Assembly: GCF_900155385.1 (NCBI RefSeq)
Contig: NZ_LT699744.1
Location: forward strand, 515,562 to 579,561
DNA: 64,000 bases
Direction of reading: 5' to 3'
Source of the DNA: Vreelandella massiliensis
GTDB lineage: Bacteria; Pseudomonadota; Gammaproteobacteria; Pseudomonadales; Halomonadaceae
Positions 9,791 through 20,278 of this stretch are shown here, piece after piece. Every line of letters begins with the position of its first letter. Within the stretch, counting starts at the first letter, position 1. The notes under the pieces are model-generated. The model did no database searches, was not told where the DNA came from, and saw nothing but the letters and a program-made list of their open reading frames with translations. The position numbers and the translations under genes were made by a program.

Positions 9791-11508
9791 CCCGCCTCAT
9801 TCATGAGGGTGCCGATTGAGCGTTTTGGAGCCATGGGTTGCCGGCTTCGGTTTTTCGCAGCCGTATCGATGGCGTGTTGACACACAGATTAATGCCCAAG
9901 TGTAGCGCTTATCTTCGTTGTCTATAACTTTCAGGCATTGATCCCGGCCATCAAGGTAGCCATGTCCGCCGGCCCCCGTTGTGGCCGCCTTGTTCTTGCG
10001 TTAGTTATGAGTTTATCGCCGTATTAGCTCAGTGCGGTCAGCTTCGGCAGCCCCTTGAGCAAGGTGGGCCACCATTTTTCAGCGGCGTCACCGAGGTGAA
10101 CGGTGATACGTCGAGCATGTAGCGAGAGGGTGGAAGCGACCTTGAGCACCTGCTCGCGCATCCGGCTCAGGCTCCAGCCTTGGCGAGTTTGTCGCACCAG
10201 AAGACAGCGCAGGCCATGCAGGACCTGGTAGGCGTAGAGGCTCAGCAGTAGACTCACTTCGTTACGAGCCATCACGTCTTGAACGGTGGAGGCGCCACGA
10301 TCCGTCGAGGAGAGATGCACGTCGAGGGCTGATTTTACCTCGCCCATGTGCGCTTCGGCACTGCCGCGCTTACGGTAAAGCGCCAGGACTTTCTCTGGGG
10401 GCCAGTGGAACTTGCTGAGATTGGTGACCAGGAAGAAGGCATGCAGCAACAGATCATCGGGGCGTTCCTGCACCACCAGTACCACGCGCCGTGGTGACGA
10501 CCAGGAGCCGGCTTGGTATTCCAGGTCATGACACCATTCACGAGGCTGTTCGGGTGGCCGGCCACGGGGTCGCTTGAGATAGGGCGCGGCTAGCTGCTGT
10601 AGACCTGTATGGCTGCGGAGCCGGCCCAAGTACTGAATGTCACGCGCTTCCAAGGCCTCCAGTGTCGCGTTGCCTGTGAAGCCAGCGTCAATGCGCACTC
10701 GCACCTGGGCGCCGGTGCTCTCGTTGAGTCGCCGTACCAGATGCGGGACCCAGGTGTCGGCATTCTCGGCCGGGCCAGCATTGCCCTCCCGCAGCAAACC
10801 GCCCACCATGTCGCCGGTCTCTGCCAACGACGCGACTAGCGGTGAGTAGATGCGGGCACCGTAATGACCATGAAAGGCCGAGCCGCCCTGGTGACCGTGG
10901 ACCTCAATCGGCAGGCCATCGATGTCCAGTGTCAGTTGATCCGGGCGTTTGCCCTTCTCCAGCGAGGTCAGACGCCAGACCACCAACCGCAGCAAACCTT
11001 CGTGTACGGCATCGATGTTGTCGCTACGTCCAAGGCACGTCAGCAGCCGCGACAGCGTGGCTTGGGACGGCCGGTCCTGCGCCAATGGCGTCATCCCGCG
11101 CGCATCGCTGCAGGCCAGTTGCCAGAGCGGGTCGTGGCGCAGTGTGTCGGTATCACTGAGATCGATCCAGCCCATCGCACGCTGTAGCACCAGCGTCCGC
11201 AGCTGGCTGGCCAGCGAATGGCGGATACGCAGTGGGTTGCGTGGGTCGACCAGATTATCCTCCAGCGCGTCGATCACGCCGCTGTTGTCGAGGGCTTCAC
11301 GCAGCAGCAAAGCGCCGCTGTCACTGGTGGTGCGTTGACCATCGAGCTCAACGCGGATGGACCCGTTGCAGGACGGAATCCAGGGAGATACAGTTTCACC
11401 CATAGCGGATGGTCCTCTTGAATCAGGTTCTTGGCGGAACGCACTGATTTTTCAAGAGAATACCATCCGCTATTTTCGTTTTCAGGTCTGCCTCATGAAT
11501 AAGACGGG
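9791..11508 (-). mobile_element. IS1380-family insertion sequence, complete
   Basis: This 1718-bp element has imperfect terminal inverted repeats CCCGYCTYATTCATGAGG, matching at 16 of 18 positions. They lie at 9791-9808 and, reversed, at 11491-11508. It is flanked by ATGAC direct repeats and holds one intact transposase gene on the minus strand. About 230 bases at the left end and 105 at the right end are non-coding. It splits the giant kinase inside a PAS domain, and removing it with one ATGAC restores the reading frame exactly. That clean excision in silico and the intact transposase suggest a recent insertion and a potentially active element. Confidence 0.92.
10024..11403 (-). CDS. IS1380-family transposase
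   Basis: The 459-residue DDE transposase is uninterrupted. The N-terminus has the family's typical RTTSDSGALLLREAL stretch and a region on autonomous DNA binding (NPLRIRHSLASQLRTLVLQRAMG). The catalytic core includes LTLDIDGLPIEVHGHQ (first Asp), RIDAGFTG (second Asp), and a C-terminal KRGSAEAHMGEVKSAL block with the catalytic Glu. Length agrees with the usual 430-470 residues. It is read in the same direction as the disrupted kinase, so its transcript could continue into the kinase remnant and the HD-GYP gene. Confidence 0.93.
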   Translation of the reverse strand: MGETVSPWIPSCNGSIRVELDGQRTTSDSGALLLREALDNSGVIDALEDNLVDPRNPLRIRHSLASQLRTLVLQRAMGWIDLSDTDTLRHDPLWQLACSDARGMTPLAQDRPSQATLSRLLTCLGRSDNIDAVHEGLLRLVVWRLTSLEKGKRPDQLTLDIDGLPIEVHGHQGGSAFHGHYGARIYSPLVASLAETGDMVGGLLREGNAGPAENADTWVPHLVRRLNESTGAQVRVRIDAGFTGNATLEALEARDIQYLGRLRSHTGLQQLAAPYLKRPRGRPPEQPREWCHDLEYQAGSWSSPRRVVLVVQERPDDLLLHAFFLVTNLSKFHWPPEKVLALYRKRGSAEAHMGEVKSALDVHLSSTDRGASTVQDVMARNEVSLLLSLYAYQVLHGLRCLLVRQTRQGWSLSRMREQVLKVASTLSLHARRITVHLGDAAEKWWPTLLKGLPKLTALS

Positions 11509-11513
11509 ATGAC
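11509..11513. repeat. Target site duplication ATGAC, right copy
   Basis: This second ATGAC copy immediately follows the right terminus (…ACGGG) of the IS1380-family element and matches 9786-9790. Confidence 0.85.
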
Positions 11514-12258
11514 ATCATGAGTCCCTTGTGTTTGCGTGTGACGCATACTAACGCTGAGTCGTCCGCGATCCTCGGGATGAATACGGGCTTTTAGGACCGT
11601 GTCACACGGCGTCACTTCGCCGGGTTGATAGCCTAGAATGCGGAACACCTCATCAGACCACGCGCGCTCACGGTTAAGAAGATTTAGCTGCCAGCTGCCG
11701 ATATGCGCCAGGCGTTGAGCTTCAAGCAGCTCGTGTTCGCGCTCGACAAGGGCGAGTTCAGCGCGTTTGCGTGCATCAATATCCTGCACCACGCCGATCA
11801 TTTGCAAAGGCGCTCCCTGCGCATCGCGCAGCACGGCTCCGCGTTCAAGCAGCCAGCGTACCTGTCCATCGGGCCATATCACGCGATGCTCGTACTCATA
11901 AGGGGCATCGTTTTCGATGGTGGCGCGAATCGCCGCGTTGAGCCCCTCGCGATCCTCAGGATGAACCGCCTGGATAAACAGGTCGTAAGAGGGTGCGATC
12001 TCCTCTGATCGAGCGTAACCGAAAAGAGGCGCGATCTGCTCGGTCCAATAGAGTTTGCCGCTCTGGATATGCCACTCCCAAGTGCCGATATTGGCGTACA
12101 TCTGGCCTCGGCGTAGGCGTTCCTTGTGCTCTTTTAACTCCGTCTGCGCACGTCGGCTGTCGGTGATATCGTGAAAGCTCCATACCCGGCCGATCGCGGC
12201 CCCGTCCATCACGGGTTGCGAGTACACCTCTAAAAAACGTCCACTGCTCAACTCCAGG

Positions 12259-12261
12259 ATG
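12259..12261. repeat. Target site duplication ATG of the IS3 copy, left
   Basis: ATG lies directly before the TGAACCG terminus at 12262 and is repeated directly after the other terminus at 13577-13579. A three-base duplication is normal for the IS3 family. Confidence 0.75.
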
Positions 12262-12300
12262 TGAACCGTACCGGCTTTCTCGGAGACCCGTTTGTTTGAG

Positions 12301-13518
<1,218 letters not shown>

Positions 13519-13526
<8 letters not shown>

Positions 13527-15420
13527 AGCTCCATCCTCTCAAGGTTTGGAGCCTCCGGGAATCCCGGAACGGTTCAATGTTGTGAAAAGTCTCCTGGGTT
13601 TGATAAAGCGCTTCAATGCGATTGAAGAAGTCGCCGCTTTGGGCACTGCTTACAATTTTATGTGCAACCGCCTTGAGGTGTTCGCGTTCATCCATCCCTT
13701 GATGCGCCTGGGAGGTGGGCAAATCCCAGAGTTGGCGAAAGCGGTCATTGGCAAAACGCACGCGCCGATCAGGCGCCACTGCCAGAATGCCATCCTGAGT
13801 CGCATCTAGCGTAGCGGTAAGCTCCTGCTCGCGCGCTTTAAGATCTAGCTCGGCTTGCTTTAGCTGCGTGATGTCGGTGCGAATCGAGACGTACTGGTAA
13901 GGGTTGCCGGTCTCATCGAGAAAGGGCGTGATAGTCGATTCCACCCAGTAATGCTTGCCATCTTTGCAGCGGTTGCAAATCTCGCCTTGCCATACATTGC
14001 CGTGGCAGATCGTCTGCCACATGTCATGGTAGAAGGCCGGTGAGTGCATGCCGGATTTCACGATACGGTGGTTGCGGCCCATGAGTTCTTCGCGAGAATA
14101 GCCGCTGATCTGACAGAAGCGCTCATTAACCTCGATAATATTGCCGTCTCTGTCAGCGACACTGACGATGGCGTGGTGGTTGAGCGTTAGGTGTTCGCGC
14201 TGGCGCTCGTACAGCGAGGTCTCTAGGCGTTTGCGAATAGCCCCGTGCTGGCGACTGCGGCGCGCACGCACGGCCACCGCTTCGATAAAGTGCTCTGGAT
14301 CCACCGGCTTGACCAGGAAATCATCGCCGCCGAGGTTGAGGGCGTGTAGCTGCTGCTGCAGATCGGTTTCGGCGGAGAGAAATAGAATCGGTAGCTCAAG
14401 GTAATTGTCGCGCTCGCGTAGGACGGCAGCGAGTTCAGGGCCGCTTACCTCGGGCATATGCACATCCAGTACCACGACATCAGGCGGCCAAGTCTCCATG
14501 GCATTGAGAAGCGCCATCGGCTCGGCCAGGGAAAAAACCTCCATGCCGGCACTTTCCAGTACCAAGGTTTGGCTCTCCAGCAGCACAGGGTCGTCATCCA
14601 CCAGCAAGACGCGATAGGGCTTGGGTGGCTGGCGCCCGCTCAAGCTATCCAGTAGCTGTATGAGTCCAGGAATCTCCACCGGTTTGGTGAGATAGCGGCA
14701 AGCCCCGGCGCGCAGGGCCGCCAGGCGCGCTTCTAGGTCATCGCGCACCGAAATGACCACGGTGGGGATGCCTTCCTGGCCACCGAGGCGGAGTCTTTGG
14801 ATCAACTCAGCTCCCTGTAAGGTGCCGTTATCCAATACCATGTCGATGATGACCACCGCCGGAAGCTCTGCCTTGGCATCGCTCAATGCTTGCTGAAACG
14901 CCTCTATTTGAGTGAAGCCTTGCACACGGTAGCGGCGTTTTTCGAGCGCCTGCGTCAGGTGAGCAAGCTGTAAGCTGTCATCTTCCAGTATGAACAGCAG
15001 GGGTTGAGTGGTGGGAGAGGGGGGCGGAGCCGGAATCATCAGCGACGGTTCGGTGCGTGTGAGACTCTGATGGGCCTCTGTGAGCAAGGCATCAAGTGCC
15101 TCTTTAAGCCCCTGGTGCTGGACGTCTGTAAGTGGCGGTGATGCTTCAAGGGCTGCCTTGGCGCGCCTTTCTAAAGTGCGCGCGCAGCGCGATAGCGTGG
15201 GCATGCCAAAGGTGCCGGCGGTGCCGGTTAAACGGTGTGCCAGAGTGTGTAGGGTATCAAGCCCTAGGGACTCTGAGTGCGACGCCGATACCGTCGTCTC
15301 GCTGCGGGCATGGGGCACCTCCAAGCAGCGGCGCATGGCGTCCAAGCGCTCAGGGAGCTGCTGAATAAATTGCGCACGCAGCGCGTTGAGCGCAGCCACG
15401 GCTTCTTCGGGCGTTGTCAT
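13519..15420 (-). pseudogene. N-terminal fragment of giant hybrid kinase (HPt-REC-REC-PAS)
   Basis: The native gene starts at the ATG at 15420, which overlaps the stop of the upstream regulator (ATGA). Native sequence continues to 13577, where the IS3 copy begins. The frame then adds about 19 foreign residues and stops at 13519, giving 633 residues. Domains: HPt with H62 (AHRLTGTAG), receiver 1 (about 143-265, Asp in VVIIDMVLDNG), receiver 2 (about 270-395, Asp in VVVLDVHMPEVSG), one full PAS (about 410-520) and a truncated PAS. There is no kinase core. As a free HPt/REC protein it could act as a phosphate sink. In the restored 1431-residue protein, HPt and receivers precede five PAS domains, HisKA, HATPase and a third receiver. 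Confidence 0.87.
13577..13579. repeat. Target site duplication ATG of the IS3 copy, right
   Basis: ATG directly follows the …GGTTCA terminus of the IS3-family element and matches 12259-12261. Confidence 0.75.
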
Positions 15421-15797
15421 GGCCTCTCCTTATGCCACAGCGCTTTAACTTCATCGGCAAGGGTCATCGGGTCGAACGGCTTGGCAATCACGCCGCAAGC
15501 GCCCAGAGCGGTGTAATGCGCCACCTCCTCAGGCTGCACGCGGGCGGTCATAAAGGCGATGGGCACATGTTGTAGCGCGGGGTCTTGGCGCAGTGCGGCC
15601 AGGGTCGTCGGGCCGTCCATGCCGGGCATCATCACATCCAGCAAAATCATGTCCGGGGCCAGAGCCGGCGCTCTCTCCAGCGCCTCGGCACCGGAGCTGC
15701 AGAGCGTGACCTGTAGACCGCCAATGGCTGCAAGCGCCAGCCGGGCCACCACCTGAATATCGGGGTCGTCTTCTACGCAGAGAATGTGCTCAAGCAT
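15417..15797 (-). CDS. Single-domain response regulator (CheY-like)
   Basis: The 126-residue stand-alone receiver has D54 in MILLDVMMPGMDG, acidic pocket ED at 9-10, and the conserved Lys in VIAKPFDP. I start it at the ATG at 15797 (MLEHILCVEDD) because it is preceded by AGGAGAGA at good spacing. The longer open frame to 15971 only repeats the antisense of the kinase tail. The start overlaps the end of the upstream GAF kinase by eight bases, and its stop overlaps the next ATG (ATGA). With no output domain it is likely a phosphorelay intermediate between the flanking kinases. Confidence 0.92.
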   Translation of the reverse strand: MLEHILCVEDDPDIQVVARLALAAIGGLQVTLCSSGAEALERAPALAPDMILLDVMMPGMDGPTTLAALRQDPALQHVPIAFMTARVQPEEVAHYTALGACGVIAKPFDPMTLADEVKALWHKERP

Positions 15798-17433
15798 TGG
15801 GTGTCTCTCCTGGTGCGGGGGCGGTACTGTCAGGCGTGATACCCATTGCCGCCAGCAGTGTTTCGGGGCCTGCTCGGGTCTTGAGCAGCACCGCCTCGAC
15901 TTGTTCGGCTTCTTTGGCCGAGACCTCCCACGCGGTGAGCACGACGAGACGGGCATCGGGTTGTCGGGCACGAACCTCGGGGACCAGTGACCATCCGCTA
16001 CCGTCGGGCAAGCTCAGGTCAAGCAGCACGGCATCAAAGCGTGCGCGCTCAAGCCGAGCGCGTGCGTCGAGCAGGGTAGCGGCATGCTCCAGGAGAATAG
16101 GGGCGCCCATTTGCGCCTGGAGCACTTGGGGAAGATCGATATCATCCTCGATAATAAGTACCCGCAAGACGTCTGCTTGACTGGCGTCGGTCTGCATTAG
16201 GGGTGTCTTGGCGGGTGCCGGCGCCGCCTCAAATCGGGGCGTAATGGGCAAGGTAAAGTAAAAGCGTGCCCCTTCCCCTTCAACCGAGTGAAAACCGATC
16301 TCACCGCCCATGCGCTCAATGATGTCACGGCTGATGGCGAGTCCCAGGCCGGTGCCTTCGCGCGTGCGGGTGTTGATGCTTTCCGCTTGGGCGAACTTTT
16401 CAAAGAGGTTTTTCTGGAACGCAGCAGGCACACCCGGGCCGTGATCCCGCACGCTCACTTCCACCCCTGTGTTTTTTGGCTCAGCGCTTAACACCACCTG
16501 GCCGCCAGGAGGGGAGAACTTCAACGCATTGGAAAGTAAGTTGGCCAGCACCTGCTGTAGGCGCTGTGCATCTACCGTTACCGTGACATCGACAATGGGC
16601 TCCAGAATCTCAATTGTCACCTTGCGCTCGTGGCTATAGGTGGCGAGGGCATCCACGGCTTGATAGATCAGTGGCGCTAGGGGCTCGGGCTGCATGTCAA
16701 AGCGCATCTTGCCGGCTGAGAGCTTTTCCATGTCGAGCAGGTCGTTAATCAACAGCGTTAAGCGCTTGCTGTTGGCGTGGGCGATCTCTAACATCTGGCT
16801 GGCGTCGGCGGAGAAGCGGCCCAGCATGCCGCTGTTGAGCAGCCCAAGGGCACCAGAGATAGACGTTAAAGGCGTGCGCAGCTCATGGCTGACCATGGAG
16901 ACAAACTCGCTTTTCATTCGCTCGGCCCGCTCGCGCACTTGTTCTAAAGCTTGCTGATTGATTTCCGCCTCCACACAGGCTGCGAGGTCAGCAAGAAGTT
17001 GGCGCTCGCTGGCTTCAAGCTGACGGGGTTGCGGGTCGAGCAGACAGAGCGTGCCTAGGGCGTGACCGCTTGGCGTTTGCAAGGGCATGCCGGCGTAGAA
17101 GCGAATAAAGGGCGCCCCAGTGACCAACGGGTTATCGTGAAAGCGCACATCCTTCCGGGCATCGGGCACTTCAAACAGCGTCCGGCCCAGAATCGCGTGG
17201 CCGCAAAATGAGATATCACGGGGCGTTTCGCTGGCCTCAAGGCCTTGGCGTGACTTGAACCATTGACGCTCACTGTCGACGAGGGTAACCAATACCGTCG
17301 AAACGCCTAACGCCTGCTGGGCAATGCGTGTCAGGCGATCAAAGCGCTCCTCGGCGGCGGTGTCGAGAAGCCCTCTGGCGTGGAGCGCCGCGAGGCGCTC
17401 AAGCTCATTTTCTGGTAACGCAGGTGGTTGCAT
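15790..17433 (-). CDS. GAF-domain hybrid histidine kinase
   Basis: The 547-residue soluble protein has an N-terminal GAF domain (about 20-165, with ISFCGHAIL and GALxLLDP-type GTLCLLDPQ), HisKA with FVSMVSHELRTPLTS, HATPase_c (about 285-400, N-box LLSNALKFSPPGG, ATP lid GTGLGLAIS) and a C-terminal receiver (Asp in AVLLDLSLPDGSG). The GAF pattern is the one found in cyanobacteriochrome-unrelated GAF kinases that follow a short ...LAALHxxGLLDT leader. The ligand is unknown. It is 48 bases downstream of the chemoreceptor gene and overlaps the response regulator. Confidence 0.92.
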   Translation of the reverse strand: MQPPALPENELERLAALHARGLLDTAAEERFDRLTRIAQQALGVSTVLVTLVDSERQWFKSRQGLEASETPRDISFCGHAILGRTLFEVPDARKDVRFHDNPLVTGAPFIRFYAGMPLQTPSGHALGTLCLLDPQPRQLEASERQLLADLAACVEAEINQQALEQVRERAERMKSEFVSMVSHELRTPLTSISGALGLLNSGMLGRFSADASQMLEIAHANSKRLTLLINDLLDMEKLSAGKMRFDMQPEPLAPLIYQAVDALATYSHERKVTIEILEPIVDVTVTVDAQRLQQVLANLLSNALKFSPPGGQVVLSAEPKNTGVEVSVRDHGPGVPAAFQKNLFEKFAQAESINTRTREGTGLGLAISRDIIERMGGEIGFHSVEGEGARFYFTLPITPRFEAAPAPAKTPLMQTDASQADVLRVLIIEDDIDLPQVLQAQMGAPILLEHAATLLDARARLERARFDAVLLDLSLPDGSGWSLVPEVRARQPDARLVVLTAWEVSAKEAEQVEAVLLKTRAGPETLLAAMGITPDSTAPAPGETPNA

Positions 17434-17481
17434 GATGAAAAGTGCCCCGTTTTCAGCCGTGGCAAACGCCGCGTATCCGGT

Positions 17482-19635
17482 TTAGAACGACTCCCACTCA
17501 TCCGCGGAAGTGTCGTGTGACGCTGGGCGCTGGCCGGTCTTTTCCGCGGGCGCCCGTTTTGATGCCGGTAGTGGTCGAGACGCCTGCTGTTGCCGGTCGG
17601 GTGCCGGAAGGCCCTGGCTGCCTTTTTGCGCCTGTATATCGGCCTCGGACTGAAAGGCGCGAGCGCTGTGCGCCAGGGAGAGCACCTCCTTGCGCAAGGC
17701 CTGGGTAGAGGCGTTGTAGCTCTGCATGGCGCTAGAGCTCTCCTGGGTGCCACGGTCGATTTCGGAAATCGCCTGGCTGATTTCACCGACCCCTTGATTC
17801 TGCTCTTTCGTCGCCGCGCTGATTTCGCCCATCAAGTCATTGACGCGCTGGCTTGCCTCGCGGATACGCGCCATGGCCTCCTCCGCTTCGTGGGTGCGTT
17901 TCTCGCCCTCCTTGATACTGCCCTGTGTTTGTTGAATCAGCGTCTGCACCTGCTGGGCGGCATCCGCTGACTGACTGGCGAGCTTGCGCACTTCCTGAGC
18001 GACCACGGCAAAGCCACGGCCATGTTGGCCCGCACGAGCCGCCTCCACCGAGGCATTGAGCGCCAGGATGTTGGTTTGAAAAGCGATAGAGTCGATGGTG
18101 CCGACAATGCTGGCCATGTTATTGGCATGCTGGGTAATGTCGTCCATCGACTGGCCTAGGGCCTGCATGGTGCGGCCGGCTTCCTCCACCTCGCGGGAGT
18201 TGCCGGTGGAGGCCTCGCTCGCCTGTTGCGCGTTTTCGGCGCTGTGGGCCACCGTCGAGGAGATCTCCTCGGCGCTGGCGGCGGTTTCCTGAACGGCCGA
18301 GGCCTGCTGCTCAATGCGACCGCTCATGGCTTGGTTATTATTGAGCAGCTCGTTGATCGACGGGCGTACCACGCCGACGCGTTGATTCACCTCGCCGATC
18401 AAAAAGCTAAGCGACTTGCGCATGAAGTTGAGCGAGCGCAGCGTCTGGCCGACCTCGTTTTTGCTCGTTCGAGGTAGGTCAGCCTTCAGGTTGCCGGCCG
18501 CCACTTGGAGCGTAAAGTCGTTGGCTTGGCGCAGTGAGACGCGCACATAGCGGCCAATGCGCCAAAGGATGAGGGAAATTAGCAGGCCACCGATCACGGC
18601 GATCAGGCCAAATATCCAACCTAAATGGCGCTCGAAGGCCACATCCAGCGCGCGGCGCTCCCCCCACTGGGCCAGTGACTGCTGCAGGCTGTCGAGCTCT
18701 TCAAGAAGCGGAGTGGCGTCTTGCTGAATAAATTGCGAGAAGCGGGCTTGGGCCTCGGTCGTCCGACCTGCTTGTAGGTGATTCGCCATCTCGGGCATCG
18801 CGCCGTTGAACAAACGCTGCATGCGCTCATCGAGTGTGGCGGTTGCCTCAGGTTGGCGGCTATCCAAGGCAACCTTAAAGGTGCTCCACTCCTGCTCAAG
18901 CAGCTCGGCGGTTTCGCGTATCCGCGACGCCGCGGCTTCCGAGCTGAGTTCGGCCCGTGGGTCGACCCCCGCCAACAACGCGGCCTGCCCGTGGCTGATG
19001 CTGCCTTCCAGGGCGTGGGCATCAAGGCGTAGCTCGGCGCGGTCTTTGTCCAGTGTCTGTTGATGGATGATATAGCCGCCGCCGATACCGGTAATGCCCA
19101 ATAGGAGCAGCGTCATAAGGCTAGTGGCGCCAAGGCGAGCGGCGAGGCTTTCTGGCTTGAAGCGCTGCCAATGCTTGCGTAGCCCGGTGCGATAGATTTT
19201 TCCCTCGGAGACGGTGTAGCGCTTGCCGCCTTCGCGTATGTCACGATAAGCGATCTCGGCCAGTTGAATGTCCTCTTCATCGGGTTTGACGCGGATGGAG
19301 GCATAGCCCTGGACGCTGCCGCCTTCCCGCAACGGCACCACGTTGGCGCGTACCCAGTAATGGTCGCCGTCCTTACGCCGGTTCTTGACCAGCCCACTCC
19401 AATAGCGCCCCTTCTTCAGGGTATCCCACATATCTTTGTAAGCGGCCTCCGGCATGTCGGGATGGCGTACCAAATTATGGGGTGAGCCTTTTAGCTCCTC
19501 GTAGGTAAACCCGCTGACCTCGATAAAGCGCTGATTAGCGTAAGTGATGTGACTTTGGGTGTCGGTCTTGGATATGAGGACATCGTTATCGGAAAGAGGA
19601 TGGTTGTTTTGTGTTACCGGCCCGTTGTCACGCAT
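17482..19635 (-). CDS. Aer-like PAS chemoreceptor (MCP)
   Basis: The 717-residue receptor has an Aer-type PAS domain (about 20-115) of the kind that binds FAD. Transmembrane segments are about 170-191 and 338-360, enclosing a roughly 145-residue helical region, presumably periplasmic. A HAMP domain and an MCP signalling domain follow, with the hairpin tip near EISSTVAH to [17 protein letters not shown]. Aer of E. coli has no large periplasmic part, so this is a different layout. The C-terminus ends DEWESF, matching the CheR/CheB-tethering pentapeptide of high-abundance receptors. Start at 19635 follows ggag. It leads the signalling operon, so it may coordinate aerotaxis with c-di-GMP control. 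Confidence 0.92.
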   Translation of the reverse strand: MRDNGPVTQNNHPLSDNDVLISKTDTQSHITYANQRFIEVSGFTYEELKGSPHNLVRHPDMPEAAYKDMWDTLKKGRYWSGLVKNRRKDGDHYWVRANVVPLREGGSVQGYASIRVKPDEEDIQLAEIAYRDIREGGKRYTVSEGKIYRTGLRKHWQRFKPESLAARLGATSLMTLLLLGITGIGGGYIIHQQTLDKDRAELRLDAHALEGSISHGQAALLAGVDPRAELSSEAAASRIRETAELLEQEWSTFKVALDSRQPEATATLDERMQRLFNGAMPEMANHLQAGRTTEAQARFSQFIQQDATPLLEELDSLQQSLAQWGERRALDVAFERHLGWIFGLIAVIGGLLISLILWRIGRYVRVSLRQANDFTLQVAAGNLKADLPRTSKNEVGQTLRSLNFMRKSLSFLIGEVNQRVGVVRPSINELLNNNQAMSGRIEQQASAVQETAASAEEISSTVAHSAENAQQASEASTGNSREVEEAGRTMQALGQSMDDITQHANNMASIVGTIDSIAFQTNILALNASVEAARAGQHGRGFAVVAQEVRKLASQSADAAQQVQTLIQQTQGSIKEGEKRTHEAEEAMARIREASQRVNDLMGEISAATKEQNQGVGEISQAISEIDRGTQESSSAMQSYNASTQALRKEVLSLAHSARAFQSEADIQAQKGSQGLPAPDRQQQASRPLPASKRAPAEKTGQRPASHDTSADEWESF

Positions 19636-20278
19636 TGCTTAACACTCCAGCATCAAATGAATAGTGCGGTGTCTGCTTTCAGATATTTCAGCTTTATGCC
19701 ATCAGGCTTAATGAAGGCGTACCAGAGGCCCGATGCTGTGTACGAACATGTGACTGAAAGCAGGAGATTTGTTGCGGCAATGTATAAGCGAATAAGCTTA
19801 GGTGCGAATGGTAATGGTCATTAATTTGACTTAAGTCAAATAAATGACATTTTTTTAAAAAAAAGCTAAGCTTTTGAAAAAAGAGAATAAATTAGTTTTT
19901 TTTGAATGTGTTGAGATAGTTTTTGTCCAGAGGATGTATAAGAGTTGGCAGCTTCGGTCACGAGGGTAAAAGCGTAAGTGTTTCGTTTCCTTATGCTGTC
20001 CACATTGGCGCAATCGCCTGAGGCAAAAAGGAGAGGGGGCGTTTGGTTAATGGTGATGGCGCTGCGTGGAACGTAGTGGTGGCCGCGCTTAGGCGGGTTT
20101 ATCATCGCGCCCTATTTTCTACGTTAAGGAGATTAAACTACTTCTTGGTAGGCATGTCGGCGTCTGATGAGAGGAGCCGTTTCCCCCTTAGCATCGGGCG
20201 TTGTATCGTACCCAAATCAGGGCGCACCCATGGATACGCCTGCAGAGAGAACCCATATCGTCATCACGGGATACCATC
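19636..20278. other. Divergent intergenic region, AT-rich
   Basis: This 643-base gap separates the chemoreceptor operon from the plus-strand PAS-GGDEF-EAL gene, so promoters for both should lie here. It is markedly AT-rich at about 19820-19920, with a T7/A8 run and a second small palindrome AAAAGCT-A-AGCTTTT at 19861-19875. The FNR-like site is listed separately. No ORF with a credible start was recognised. Confidence 0.5.
19824..19841. promoter_or_regulatory. FNR/Anr-family-like palindrome
   Basis: The 18-base perfect palindrome ATTTGACTTAAGTCAAAT contains TTGAC-N4-GTCAA. This is the 5-4-5 architecture of FNR/CRP-family sites (FNR consensus TTGAT-N4-ATCAA), with C/G replacing the T/A in each half. 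It is 189 bases upstream of the Aer-like gene start. Anaerobic regulation of aer by FNR/Anr is known in other gammaproteobacteria. The regulator here is inferred. Confidence 0.5.

Larger units (their letters stand above)
11509..12261 (-). pseudogene. Middle fragment of giant hybrid kinase (PAS repeats)
   Basis: This native kinase sequence is stranded between two insertion sequences. It encodes the second half of one PAS domain (ILELSSGRFLEVY to VWSFHDITD), one complete PAS domain (GTWEWHIQSGKLYW to VVQDIDARKRAE) and the first part of another (GSWQLNLLNRERAW to TQGTHDV). The open frame enters from IS3 sequence upstream and ends six residues into the IS1380 end (stop at 11493), so no native start or stop is present. 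The fragment has no kinase core and is unlikely to work alone. The frame is otherwise undamaged, which argues that the breakage is recent. Confidence 0.85.

Noticed and set aside
15798-15971. 58-residue N-terminal extension of the single-domain regulator
   Set aside because: It is Arg/Pro-rich antisense to the GAF kinase tail; the ATG at 15797 has AGGAGAGA.
19636-20278. Small ORFs in the divergent region, including an 18-codon frame at 20230
   Set aside because: No ribosome binding site, family or coupling to the next gene.
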